In this document: piece by piece, positions 20,520-30,443 of the stretch | Layout of the letters: each line of letters begins with the position of its first letter | Numbering within the stretch: the first letter of the stretch is position 1 | DNA from: Corinectria fuckeliana | Lineage: Eukaryota; Ascomycota; Sordariomycetes; Hypocreales; Nectriaceae | Assembly: GCA_019137255.1 (NCBI GenBank) | Contig: WPDH01000084.1 | Location: 1 to 64,000 of the forward strand | Length of the DNA stretch: 64,000 nt | Reading direction: 5' to 3' | Position numbers and translations under genes: made by a program | Notes under the pieces: model-generated | The model's database searches: none | The model's input: the letters and a program-made list of their open reading frames with translations, nothing else | Told to the model about the DNA's origin: nothing

Positions 20520-22890
20520 GATGAGGTTGGTTGTTGTTGTTCTTGGCAGAGTAGTAAGTAGTGCTAGTAGTAGCGTTGTGGTGTTTACTAGGTAGGTGAA
20601 GATCGACAGTCAATACCGATGAGACGTGGATGTGGTGCAAAAGGAAAGACGAAGAGAATGAGAAAAAGTCTCTGATGGTACGAGGACCTGATAGAGAGTC
20701 TTAATAGTAAAACAGTTCCAGTGGATTGCTGAAAGGAGACAAAGTAGTCGGGATCTGAGGCAGTGAGACCCTGGAGGGAGACCCACGAGGATATATAAAC
20801 CTCGCGCCAAAATATGATTCAAGGCCAGGGGGGGGGAGTGAACAGCGAACAAGGGGGTAAGTAGGTTTCCAAGGGGAGCACCCTTGCTAGAAAAGAAGCG
20901 AACATGGAACGAACACCAGGGACAGTGGATAGTGTTCACTGGAACCGCGACTCCTGCGTGCCGTTCTGCGATGGAATCGCTGGAACATGACACGGCGAGG
21001 ACAAAACAACCCCCTGCTTGTTCAGGTTCGGGCGAGCATTCGCCAACCGTCCTTTGGCACGGGCAGTCAGAGAGATGGAGGCGCAGGACAGCCTGCGGCG
21101 GGTCGAGAATAAAGCATACCGCAGACTGCAAACAAAGCCGTGGATTGCTGACGGCTGGGCTTACGCAGTATGCTTGCTTGGCCCCCAGGAACAAGGCGCA
21201 GGTGCATCTGGCCTTTTCTGGCGGGGGAAGGGGGCTTACAGAAGCGGTAGAGCGAGAGTGCGAGGTCGAAGCCCGCTGACAGGTTGGGATATGGGCTGGG
21301 ATGGATGATGCAGGGGGTTGGAGTTGGGGTGTGTCTGTCGACTGGAAGGCGTCTGTTGGAAGGCGTTTGTTTGTTTGAGGTCAAAGAGGCAGTTGGTTGG
21401 CAGCTGGGCACAGAGGTGTAGCAGCCTCGGCGCGAGGAGAAAGAAACGGAACAAGGGGGATCTGTCAAAGACCAACGGATGAAGAGTGCAGTTGGTTTCG
21501 CCAAGAGTCCAACGGCCAACAGCAGCCTGCGTGCTGAATCGACATTGATAGGCTCGTTCGCGAAGCACAAGTTTTCCGTTTTCCCCGTTGAGTCCCGCAG
21601 CATTAGCTTTAAGGTTCCGGTGCGTCGGACTCCCAATGGCCGCGGACGCGAGCCTCTCACTGGCGTTCCAGGGCTCTCATTAGCCCAGCCCAGGCTGGCT
21701 GTCCTGTAACACCCGTGGCGCTGCGGGGAGCACCTCAGCCTAACGGGGGGGCCTCTGGGCCAGTCGTTGGGTGGGCATGCCCCTACATGGGTGGGAATGG
21801 GCCGCTGCGGGGATTTCCAGGGGGGAGGGGTCGACGGCGGCTGTGTCGTGGTTTGGGACCTGCTGGAAGGATGGGACGAGATTGGAGGGAAACGGATCAC
21901 GGCGACTCCTCCCATGGATGAAGACTTGACCCTTTTTTGAGGCCTTTCTCTTGGGGCGTTAGGGTTAAGGTTTTTGAAGGGGGTGGAAATGCAAACGTTT
22001 CGACCAGAGGCTCTTTTATTAACTTGCCTCTGGTTGGTTTTGGATTCTAGGTCACATGTTGCCAGAGTCATGCTGTGAGAGTCACCAGTTCAAGCCATCC
22101 ATCCCGTTATTAAGAGACTCACTCACCTCTTGGTGACTGACAATCCCAACCCGACACACACCCATCAGCTCCAATCACGCTGGTCCTTCCTCACTCGCTG
22201 CACGGGGAGCCTACAGAGTCCATGTCAAACACGGCGGCTTCCCAGGATGCGCAGCCCTTTGATTACCCAGGCACGGAACAAAATCCTCCAGGCTGCTAAC
22301 TACTTAATTAGTACTATGTAGTCGAAACGCGGGCCCAGCCCCTGGGTTGGCCGTGCTAACTAAACTGAACTCAAATACGACCGCTAATTCCATGCCTCGT
22401 GCTCGCCAAGTTTTCGGCGCCGCCGCTGTCAGACTCCAATAGTGGAGCCTTGGCAGTCAACTGCCGTCAGTCCTACCAAGTGAATTAGATGATACTCCAT
22501 CCGTCACATCATGGCCAGGACGTCATTACTCGCTTTCAAGTTCGTTTCCATGGCTATGAAATGAATCTCGAGACCATTGTAGTCAATGTTGTCGTGAATA
22601 ACTCGAGGGCTGAACTTGGCATTGCTCAGAATCACATCACACAGCAAGAAAGCCGCCAACATGACAATCGTCACAATCTGCAGGCAGCCATCCGGCATCC
22701 ACCAACACACCACCAACACACCAATCCTCCGTGAACAAATCAACACAGGCTCTATTTTCAGTTTCGTCGACTCATCCATGGCCTAATCCAGTCTCATCTT
22801 CCCCAAACTGTGATCCATTCGTTAAAACACCTTCCATCATTGCACTCGTCTTCATACTCCTCCATCAACACCATACGACATGGTGACAAT
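20520..22890. other. 2.4-kb divergent intergenic region
   Basis: Contains the promoters of the lactonase gene (minus) and the thioesterase-like gene (plus). A TATA-like motif on the minus strand lies at 20791-20800, about 270 bases upstream of the lactonase start. The frame at 21067-22071 (minus) has no family signal and is probably spurious. Confidence 0.5.
20791..20800 (-). promoter_or_regulatory. Possible TATA box of the lactonase gene
   Basis: GTTTATATAT on the minus strand, oriented towards and about 270 bases upstream of the lactonase ATG. The distance implies a 5' leader of roughly 240 bases, plausible for a filamentous fungus. Confidence 0.35.
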
Positions 22891-23733
22891 ATGAACCCCC
22901 CAGTCATCTCCAGCCTCACCTTCCCGCCCTCCCTCCCCCACGCCCACACCCACACCGTCATCTTCCTCCACGGCCGCGGCGACTCGCCCACCAGCTTCGC
23001 CCGCTTCCTCCGCTACGCCAGCGACGCCCGCGGCCGCTCCCTCGGCCAAGCCTTCCCCTCGCTGCGCTGGGTCTTCCCGGAGCCGCCCTCATCCGCCAGG
23101 CCCGGCGAGCAGCCATCGCCCTCCTGCCAGTGGTTCGACATCTGGAACGCCTCCGACTTCGCCGACCACGAGGAGCTTCAGGCCCCGGGTCTCCGAGCCA
23201 GCGTCGCGCACATCCGCCGCGTCTTGCAGCAGGAGGCGGCCGCGCTGGGCGGCCGCTGGGATCGCATCGTGCTGGCGGGCTTCAGCCAGGGCGTGGCGAC
23301 GGGCATCCACACGCTGTTGAACCTCTCCATTCCTGAGCCCGGAGACGACGATGCTGCCGCTGCCGCTCTCCCGCGCCGCCTGGCCGCCTTCCTCGGCTTC
23401 TCAGGGAGGATGCCCTTCCCCGGACGCAGCCTCGCCGACACGCGCGCCGTCCTCCAGCTCGACGACGGGCCCTCGCGCACCGACGACGATGAAGTCCTCC
23501 GCAACACGCCGATGCTGCTGGAGCACTGCGTCGACGACCCGCTCGTGCTGGTGCGCGACGGCCGAACCCTACGCGACACGCTGACGGGCTTCGGGGCCGA
23601 CGTCACCTGGCGCGAGTACCCGGACGGCGGGCACTGGTTCAACACGCCGGCGGGCATGGAAGAGGCGGGCGTCTTCCTGGAGAAGGTGCTGGGGATCCGG
23701 CGAGCGACGGCTGCTGCGATGGATGTTGACTAA
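22891..23733 (+). CDS. Acyl-protein thioesterase / phospholipase-carboxylesterase family hydrolase
   Basis: Alpha/beta hydrolase of the APT1/LYPLA family, whose members remove fatty acyl groups from cysteines or hydrolyse lysophospholipids and other carboxyl esters. The start at 22891 gives 280 residues and begins just before the first strand; an in-frame ATG at 22810 would add an unconserved leader. Visible motifs are the oxyanion loop FLHGRGDSP (26-33), WFDIW (81-85), the nucleophile elbow G-F-S132-Q-G, Asp216 within HCVDDPLV, and His248 in GGHW. The Asp segment has Cys where most members have Gly (HGxxD). An insertion of acidic and alanine residues (GDDDAAAAAL, 151-160) follows the nucleophile region. 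No signal peptide is seen, so it is probably cytosolic. Confidence 0.88.
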   Translation: MNPPVISSLTFPPSLPHAHTHTVIFLHGRGDSPTSFARFLRYASDARGRSLGQAFPSLRWVFPEPPSSARPGEQPSPSCQWFDIWNASDFADHEELQAPGLRASVAHIRRVLQQEAAALGGRWDRIVLAGFSQGVATGIHTLLNLSIPEPGDDDAAAAALPRRLAAFLGFSGRMPFPGRSLADTRAVLQLDDGPSRTDDDEVLRNTPMLLEHCVDDPLVLVRDGRTLRDTLTGFGADVTWREYPDGGHWFNTPAGMEEAGVFLEKVLGIRRATAAAMDVD

Positions 23734-24197
23734 TGCGCGAAGAGTTGCATCCACACGTCAGCGCTGTCCCTTCGTATCTATTCTGTCAGCTCACCTAGTG
23801 CCTCACGGAACCAAAACGAGATATGATTATAGAGTAAATTAAGAAAATCCCCTAGATAAGTGATTCATACAATGAATTAATTCTAGATTACCATATCATC
23901 CAAGACTGAAATAGGATAGATTCTAGGTGAATGCTAAGCGCAGGGCTAACTAACTGTACATCAGGACAAAAGCTTCAAGACATGGTACGTATACAAACGT
24001 TAATGATGTAATAAAAGTGAATTGCTTTCCTTATATAGTCTAAGTAGGAAGTCCATCGCTAAGTCAGAAATGGTCTCAAACGGCGCTCTCGGTATTCCCA
24101 ATTGCTCCCAACACCCACACTAACACAAGAAGCAACCACCCAGGCTAAACCCTCTCCATCGAACAGAGCACAAATAAGAGTACGCCTGCCCCCCCAT
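23734..24197. other. Gene-free: convergent 3' regions
   Basis: Rather AT-rich intergenic sequence. No feature recognised. Confidence 0.5.
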
Positions 24198-24941
24198 CTA
24201 CCAAGTAAGCGACACAGCCTTGCCGTCGTACTTGCTCTCGGCAGCCAGCAAGTTCTCGTACATCCAGCGGCCGACGTCCTCGCGGGAGATGGTGTAGCCC
24301 ACCTCCTTACGCTCGACGCCCGCGCGCGGGTCCTCGACGTCGACGCGGACCCTGCGGTCCGGCCGGCCGCCGTCGACGAGGAAGCTCGGGCGCACGGCGA
24401 CCCACCGCTCGGCGCTCCCGGCCAGCCGCTCCTCCAGCGCCTTCTTGTCGGCGTGCGGCACGGCCAGCCCGTAGCGGTAGAAGGGCGCGAAGGCGAGCGG
24501 CACGTCGCGCGCGTGCGCCGAGATGCCCGTGGTGCTGACGGCGGCGACGAGCGGGCGGCCCCGGGCGCCGGCGCGGCGCAGCGTGTCCAGGGCCTGCAGC
24601 AGGCTGGCCGCGCCCTTCCCGCACACGTCCGGGTCGTCGATGGTGAGCTTCTTGGCGTCGAAGCGCCCGCCGATGGTGAAGCTGACGGCGTCGACGAGCC
24701 GCGAGGCGTCGCCGGGGCGCGTCAGGCACGCGGCCACGGCCGAGGCGTCGTGGGCGTTGCCCGGGCGGACGACGAGGTTGGCGGGGCGGTGGGGGAAGAC
24801 GGCCTCGAGCTTGGCCGGGGTGCGGCACAGCGCGATGCAGGTGTGGCCGGCGGCGACGGCGAGCTTGAGCGCGTGCAGGCCGCACCCGCCCGAGCCGCCG
24901 ATGAAGGCGATGGTCTGGTGGTTGGAAGTGGAAGAGGACAT
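24198..24941 (-). CDS. NAD(P)-binding Rossmann-fold oxidoreductase (NmrA/atypical SDR-like)
   Basis: Single exon, 247 residues. The N-terminus TIAFIGGSGGCGLHALKLAV carries the glycine-rich dinucleotide-binding loop (GGxGGxG) directly after the first strand. CRTPAKLE after the second strand suggests that an Arg binds the NADP phosphate. VSTTGIS and the later YTISREDVGRWMYENLL are typical of NAD(P)H-binding (PF13460) proteins, whose last helix begins with SREDVA. The canonical SDR YxxxK pair is not evident, as in NmrA-type members, many of which sense redox state or reduce small molecules. The start at 24941 was chosen because the Rossmann motif follows within ten residues; the frame upstream to 25061 is low complexity. 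The substrate is unknown. Confidence 0.8.
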   Translation of the reverse strand: MSSSTSNHQTIAFIGGSGGCGLHALKLAVAAGHTCIALCRTPAKLEAVFPHRPANLVVRPGNAHDASAVAACLTRPGDASRLVDAVSFTIGGRFDAKKLTIDDPDVCGKGAASLLQALDTLRRAGARGRPLVAAVSTTGISAHARDVPLAFAPFYRYGLAVPHADKKALEERLAGSAERWVAVRPSFLVDGGRPDRRVRVDVEDPRAGVERKEVGYTISREDVGRWMYENLLAAESKYDGKAVSLTW

Positions 24942-25855
24942 TTTGATGGTTGAGAGATGTGTGTAAGTGGGTGGATTTGGTGGTGTCGATGTTGGCGTTG
25001 ACGCTGTTTGCTGATGATGGAGTCTTGAGGGTTGTATTGCAATACTTTGCAAAGATGCCAATTCTGATGCTGATTCTGACAGTGTCGTAGATCTCGTTCA
25101 AACCCGGGAGCGTCCTCATCTATTTATCACCGCCTCATCTCCAACCTCGAATCCTCCGCATCAAAACGGCCGCTGGTGGATCCGCAATGCGGCGCCCTGT
25201 TGCCCCGACCGGGCCCCCGCACGGGAGGCACGGCGGCCGAGATACTGCACCACGCCGCAGTCCCTACAGAGCACTAACAGGGCGTGCGTACCGGGCCCGA
25301 AATCACCCCGAGTTTTGGCCCCCGCTCGCGCCTCCTCGCGCCTTCGCTCGCTTCGGCCTCGTGCTCGCGCGCCTCCGGATCCAAACCCGGGGACGATACG
25401 GCGGTCTGTGCTCCAGAAGCGGATGCCCAGCCGCTCGCTGCGACGCAAAACCGTCTCGTGACGAATTTCGGCTTTGAATGAAGCAACGGGGGGATATGAC
25501 ACTATTGGTGAACACTGCTGCTGTGAGGGGATCCTCCTGGCATGGATACTCTGTTCTGATTTCCGTTTATTTTTCACTGCTGGGGCTTACCTTATAACAG
25601 GACACCAGCAGCCGCAGGTTACTGAAGCAGTGCTTAGCCGCGATGATTGTCACAGTATATTACATCGCAACAATACTCTCATCCCAAATGATGCCTCAGC
25701 GAATATTGACGATTTCAAGTAGCCTAGACATAGCTTTGAACGATCAAACTAAATATATCGGTAATAGAATGCCGAGCGAACAAGAACACTGCAAACACAA
25801 CATGCAGACCCGCATCGCATACAACACCAAAAGAACCATCACCACATCTCACCCA
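24942..25855. other. Gene-free: reductase promoter and P450 3' region
   Basis: About 900 bases without a supported gene. The GC-rich half (25160-25450) has several open frames on both strands but no recognisable protein. Confidence 0.45.
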
Positions 25856-27596
25856 TCACTCCCCCAACATCCTCTTCAGCTCGCCCTCGCCCCTCGCCCA
25901 GTCCTCCTCCACGCCCTTCCCCCTCCCCTCCCGCAGCCGCAGCTCCACCACCGTCCCCTCCCGCGGCTTCATCATCAGCCCGCCGTCGAACCCGCCCTCG
26001 ATGCTCAGGTCCGTCCCCGGCGGCACCGCCATCTCCAGCGCCCACACCGCCTTGGCCATGACGGTCAGCAGCGCCTGCATCGTGTACGCCTCGCCCAGGC
26101 ACCGGCGCCGCCCGGCCCCGAAGACCCACGTGCTCCGCCGCGCCTCGTCGCCCTGCGCCTCCGCGTCGGCGTACCGGCTCGGGTCGAACACCCCCGGGTC
26201 CCGGTGCACCGCCGGGTCGTGCAGCAGCCCGTACGCGTTGACCACGACGCTGGTGCCCTTCGGGATCACGTACCCCTTGTACACGTCGTCCGTCTCCGTG
26301 ACGTGCGGCAGGCCCAGCGGAGTGGCTGGTCTCCATCGCAGCATCTACGCGGCAACGTACGCAATGCGCCTCGTCAGCCCTCGGAATCCCCACAAGTTCT
26401 GGGCCCAGCCAGCCAGCCAGCCCCTGAGAGAGTAGAGTAAAAGGAAACAAGGGGGAACTCACCTCCATCATGCACGCCTTCAAATACGGCAGCTTGGCCA
26501 CGTCCTCGCTCCCGGGAACCCTCCCCTCGCACACGGCCTCGACCTCGTCCCGCGCCTTCGCCAACACGGTCGGGTGCGCCGCCAAGGCCACGACGAAGTT
26601 GGTGACGGCGGCGCTCGACGTGTCAAACGCCGCGTCCAGCAGCCCGCCCGCCAGCCACTTCACCTCGGCCTCGGGCATGCCCTCGTCCATCAGCCGCTCC
26701 ATGACGGGCACGTACTCGCCGGCGTCGCCGGTCCCGCGCCGGTCCCGCGCCGCCTTGGCCCGCGCCACCATCTCGCCGTAGAAGCCGGCCTGATGCTCGC
26801 GCACGAAGCGCGCGTCCCGCTTCCACCGGGCCCAGCGCGCCGGCACCCACCGCAGCGGCGCGACGAAGTCGACGGGCGGCGCCTTGCCCGGCTCCAGCAG
26901 CCCCGTCAGCAGCCGCTGCCGGTAGAAGTAGGTGCGCAGCAGCTCGGCGCTGACGTCGGCCTGGCCGCTCAGCGCCACCAGCGGCGCGCCCAGCGCCCAC
27001 CCGCGCAGGTGCTCGAGGAAGTCGCCGGGCCGGTCGGCGAGCGCCCTGACGCAGCGCGCGCTCATGGCGTCGATGACGGGCGCCAGGGCGTCGATGCCCT
27101 GCTGGCTGAGGAACCAGCGCGCGGGGCGCTTCCACCGCTTGAGCAGCCGGTCGTTGCGCTGGAAGAGCAGGATCTGGCCGATGCGCGGGTCGAAGACGTG
27201 GTTGAGCGCAATGTAGTTGTACGGCCGGCCGGCGTACGTGTGGCCGCGCCGGTCGTACAGCTCGTGGATGTCGGCCGGGTCCTGCAGCACCACCAGGTTG
27301 AGCGGGCCGGCCTTGAGCCCGAGGATGGGCCCGTACTGCTTTGTCCACTCCGCAAACGTCACGTAGGACTTGGCCGCCGGGATGGACGCGAGGTTGCCGA
27401 GGAAGGGGAGTCCGCGAGGGCCGGGCGGGAAGTTCTTCGGCCGGCGGGTTGCGACGTGGGCTTGGAAGACGAGGAAGACGAGCAGGAGCACGCACGCGGC
27501 GAGGACGCCTTGAGGCCACGACGGCGGGACCAGACGCCGCAGGTGCAGACTCGGGTCCAGAGCCGCCATCGTTTGCAACGGCTGCTGGCTCGCCAT
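25856..27596 (-). CDS. Cytochrome P450 monooxygenase (microsomal, O-methylsterigmatocystin-oxidoreductase-like group)
   Basis: Heme-thiolate monooxygenase of the endoplasmic reticulum. Two exons, 26463-27596 and 25856-26344, split by a GT-AG intron inside the K-helix motif: the E of E-M-L-R ends exon 1 and MLR opens exon 2. Total 540 residues. A membrane anchor GVLAACVLLLVFLVFQAHVA is followed by the proline hinge PPGPRGLPFLGN. The I-helix reads AAFDTSSAAV, with Ala in place of the usual Gly of AGxDT. The heme loop is FGAGRRRCLGEAY with the Cys ligand intact. The overall pattern (GPILGLKAG, LYDRRGHTYAGRP) is that of fungal P450s near CYP64/ordA. No polyketide synthase, peptide synthetase or terpene cyclase is nearby, so it is not part of a visible cluster. 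The substrate is unknown. Confidence 0.93.
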
Positions 27597-28962
27597 GGTC
27601 GTGTGAGAAAAAGGTGCAGAGGAAAAACTTGTTTGATCGTGGCCAGCAGCGCGCGGGAACACGACCCAATATGCAAATCCGCAACGCAGGGAAGCACGGG
27701 AGACGAGGCGGTCTATGATGCCGCCCATCCCGTTGTCATACACAGTTGTCATACACGCCATTGCAGCACCTCCGGGACTTGCGTGCCTTGCCAAGACCGC
27801 CCATCAACACCCAGTCTCCCAGTCAAGGCGAGGTAACCTCGGCGTACACTGGCAACTGGGCCAAACAAAACATCTTACCGTCTGGAAACAACACCCCATA
27901 GACCACGGCACACCTCGTGTCAGCATCGCAATACGATCCTTCATCCATCAACTCGTCATCCATCCATCCGTCCTTCCGTCCCTCTTCTTCTCATCTCGGC
28001 TCCCGACGTCAACCAGCAAGCCACGACTTCTCCCGATGACAGCTCCATCTCGAACTCCCTCGCATTCGACGCAGCCCTGTCCCAGATCCGCTTACGACCG
28101 CTGTCCAACACATTCCATGCAGGCCCCTGCCGGTGGTTGCTGCACCGCGGGGAACCACCACTTATATCCCACGCTCGTACTGATTTGCTGCATCGGGAAC
28201 CACTATCTCCGCCGCGTCGTAGCATGTCCCGGCCTGAAGTTGCAACATCACTTCGCACTTCGGAATACGAGCCAGATGACGCACACTTGCAAGCTGGGCC
28301 GGACTCCGGCGCCGGGACGAGTCTGAATCCCTGGATCCTTCAATCCTTCGATCCTCCGCCAGATGTCGGTTTGACAACGGCGTCATCCATCCATTACTCG
28401 GAACGACAGCCAACCGTCGCCCCTGTCCAATCGGGTTAATGCTTCCCTCTCACTTGGGCGGAACAGCCGTGGCACCGAACTCATTGTAGAACATAAACGG
28501 ACTTCTTTTCGTTTTCTCCCTGTCAGTTGTTTCTTCCAAACAAAGCCTGCCTCTTCTCGAAGAATGAAAAAATACCAACTAATAATTGAGGAGACCAGAT
28601 ACGTCCTCTACGAGGATATCTACATATTGGTCCGGCAAATCCAGCTCTAGGGAATGGACGGCTGTGTGCCATTACCTCCACTCTCTGTAAGCCTTATATT
28701 CCCCTTGCCTTCTGTTGCCCGAAATCCCGGGCCATTTCGCCTCCTTTCCCCAATTCCAAAAGAAACAAAAGTATAGTAACAGAAAAAAAGACGACATTAC
28801 ATACAAGCAATCAGACACGCCGGTCCGAGAGCCCCATCATCAGAATGCAAACCCCGCAATGAATGCTATATAACACCAAAGGACATTGGAAAGGAGGCAG
28901 ATTGGTGGCGCGCGCATCACGGGACGGCACGCGCCGCCGAACCTTCACGCTCGGCTCAGGCC
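27597..28962. other. Gene-free: P450 promoter and GH16 3' region
   Basis: About 1.4 kb. Open frames here (for example 27715-28326) are short of family signals. The P450 promoter should lie in 27600-28300. Confidence 0.45.
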
Positions 28963-30443
28963 TTACAACCAGAACAGAGCGCAGCCGGCAATGATGATGG
29001 CCAAGGCACTGGCGCTTGTCCGTGTGCTGCCGCTCTTGCCATTGCCACTGGAGCTGTCTGAGCTGTCCGAGTCGCTGCCGCAATCTTGGTTGAAGCTGGT
29101 GGTCTTGCAGTTGGACGTGTCGGCGGGTTTGGAGCTTGAGTCAGAGCTGCTTGAGTCATCGGAACTCGAGTCAGAGCTCGAGTCGTCAGAGCTCGAGTCG
29201 CCGTCGCTGTGGTCATCACCAGATGAGCCGTTAGAGCCGCCGGGAATGGTGGCAGCATCCGACTCTTCCGCATCCGACTCGGAGGCCGAGGTCTCCGAAG
29301 ACTTGGAGGAAGAGCTCTTGGATGTCTTGGAGCTCTTGGAGCTCTTCTTGCCCTTGTCCATGTCGGTGCCAGTGCCCTGGAGCGACGCGAGGATGTGCTC
29401 CTTGTTGCTGTCGACAATAGTATCGTTGGTGCCGCGGATGTTGTTGTAGTAGTAGCTCTTGTTTTTGTTGGTGCCGGGGGGGCTGTTGGCGTTGTAGCAC
29501 TCGATGTCGACCTGGGAAAAGGTGGCAAAGAAGTAGCCGTAGTCCTTGATGTCCGAGGCGTCCCAGTCAATTTCACCGCCGGCCCATTTGACGGTGCCCT
29601 TTTCGTTGGTGGCGAGACCGCCGGGCCATAGAGAAAGTTGGACACGGGCCGGCGTCTGGGGGTATTCGAAGTTCTGAGTTGTCTCGTTCCAGGTATCCGA
29701 CTTCTTCTCAGTCCGGCCAACCTTGCCGTCGATGAGCCACTGAATCTGGTCGGGGGTCCAGCGGATCTCGTACTCGTGGAATTCGTCGAATGTGTCCGTC
29801 ACACTGATGTTGGCCGAGTTTTCGTAGTCGGGGATGCCCTGGAAGTAGAAGTTGGTCTGAGCCTGGTCGAGGTCGACACCAACGAACTCGTAGTCGATCT
29901 CATCCTTGACATCGGAGAAAAGGATGAAGGCCGTGACGACACCGGCACCGCGGCTTGTCTTGAGCTTGGCCTTGACGTTGCCGTACCACATGTAAACGGT
30001 GGAGGATAGAACAGTGCCAACACTATTCTTGGGCATGGTCAGGAGAAGGCTGTCGTCGAAGATAACAGGTTCGCCCTGGGAGACCCAGTCGGCCTTGGAC
30101 GAATCACCCAGGTAGTCGCCAATGTCGGCCACGCGCTTGAGCGAGTTCATCTTCATGGAGCGGTCCTCGCAGACGGGACCAGGGACACAGGAGTCAAGGG
30201 AGAAAGAGGACTTGGGGTCGCAGCCACCGAGGCAGTAGGCGCCAACGCCACACTCGCCGTAGGCTATAGGGAGAGAGCATGTGTTAGTAATTGACGATCG
30301 ACCGGCATATTATCTAAGGGAAAGTTGAAAAAGCACATACTGGAGCAGCAGGGAGTTCCCTTGGGACACTTGTTGTTGTTGTCACACGTAGCAGCCAAGA
30401 CGGCGCTGACGCCGAGGGCGGTCAGAGCAAGCGATCGCAACAT
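28963..30443 (-). CDS. GPI-anchored GH16 cell-wall transglycosidase (CRH/UTR2 type) with chitin-binding module
   Basis: Extracellular enzyme that joins chitin to beta-glucan in the cell wall. Exon 1 (30341-30443) and exon 2 (28963-30263) join in phase, giving 467 residues. A signal peptide (MLRSLALTALGVSAVLAA) is followed by a cysteine-rich CBM18-like module at about 20-50 (CPKGTPCCS...YGECGVGAYCLGGCDP). The GH16 domain has the catalytic motif D-E156-I-D158-Y-E160-F and downstream substrate-binding segments WTPDQIQWLIDGK and RVQLSLWPGG. The last 150 residues are a Ser/Asp-rich low-complexity stalk, then CKTTSFNQDC, and finally a hydrophobic tail (ASALAIIIAGCALFWL) typical of a GPI-attachment signal. 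The intron sits inside the chitin-binding module. Order and length match CRH1/UTR2 homologues of filamentous fungi. Confidence 0.94.

Noticed and set aside
26574..27836. 420-residue open frame antisense to the P450 gene
   Set aside because: A GC-rich shadow of the P450 coding sequence; its Arg/Ala-rich translation has no domain.
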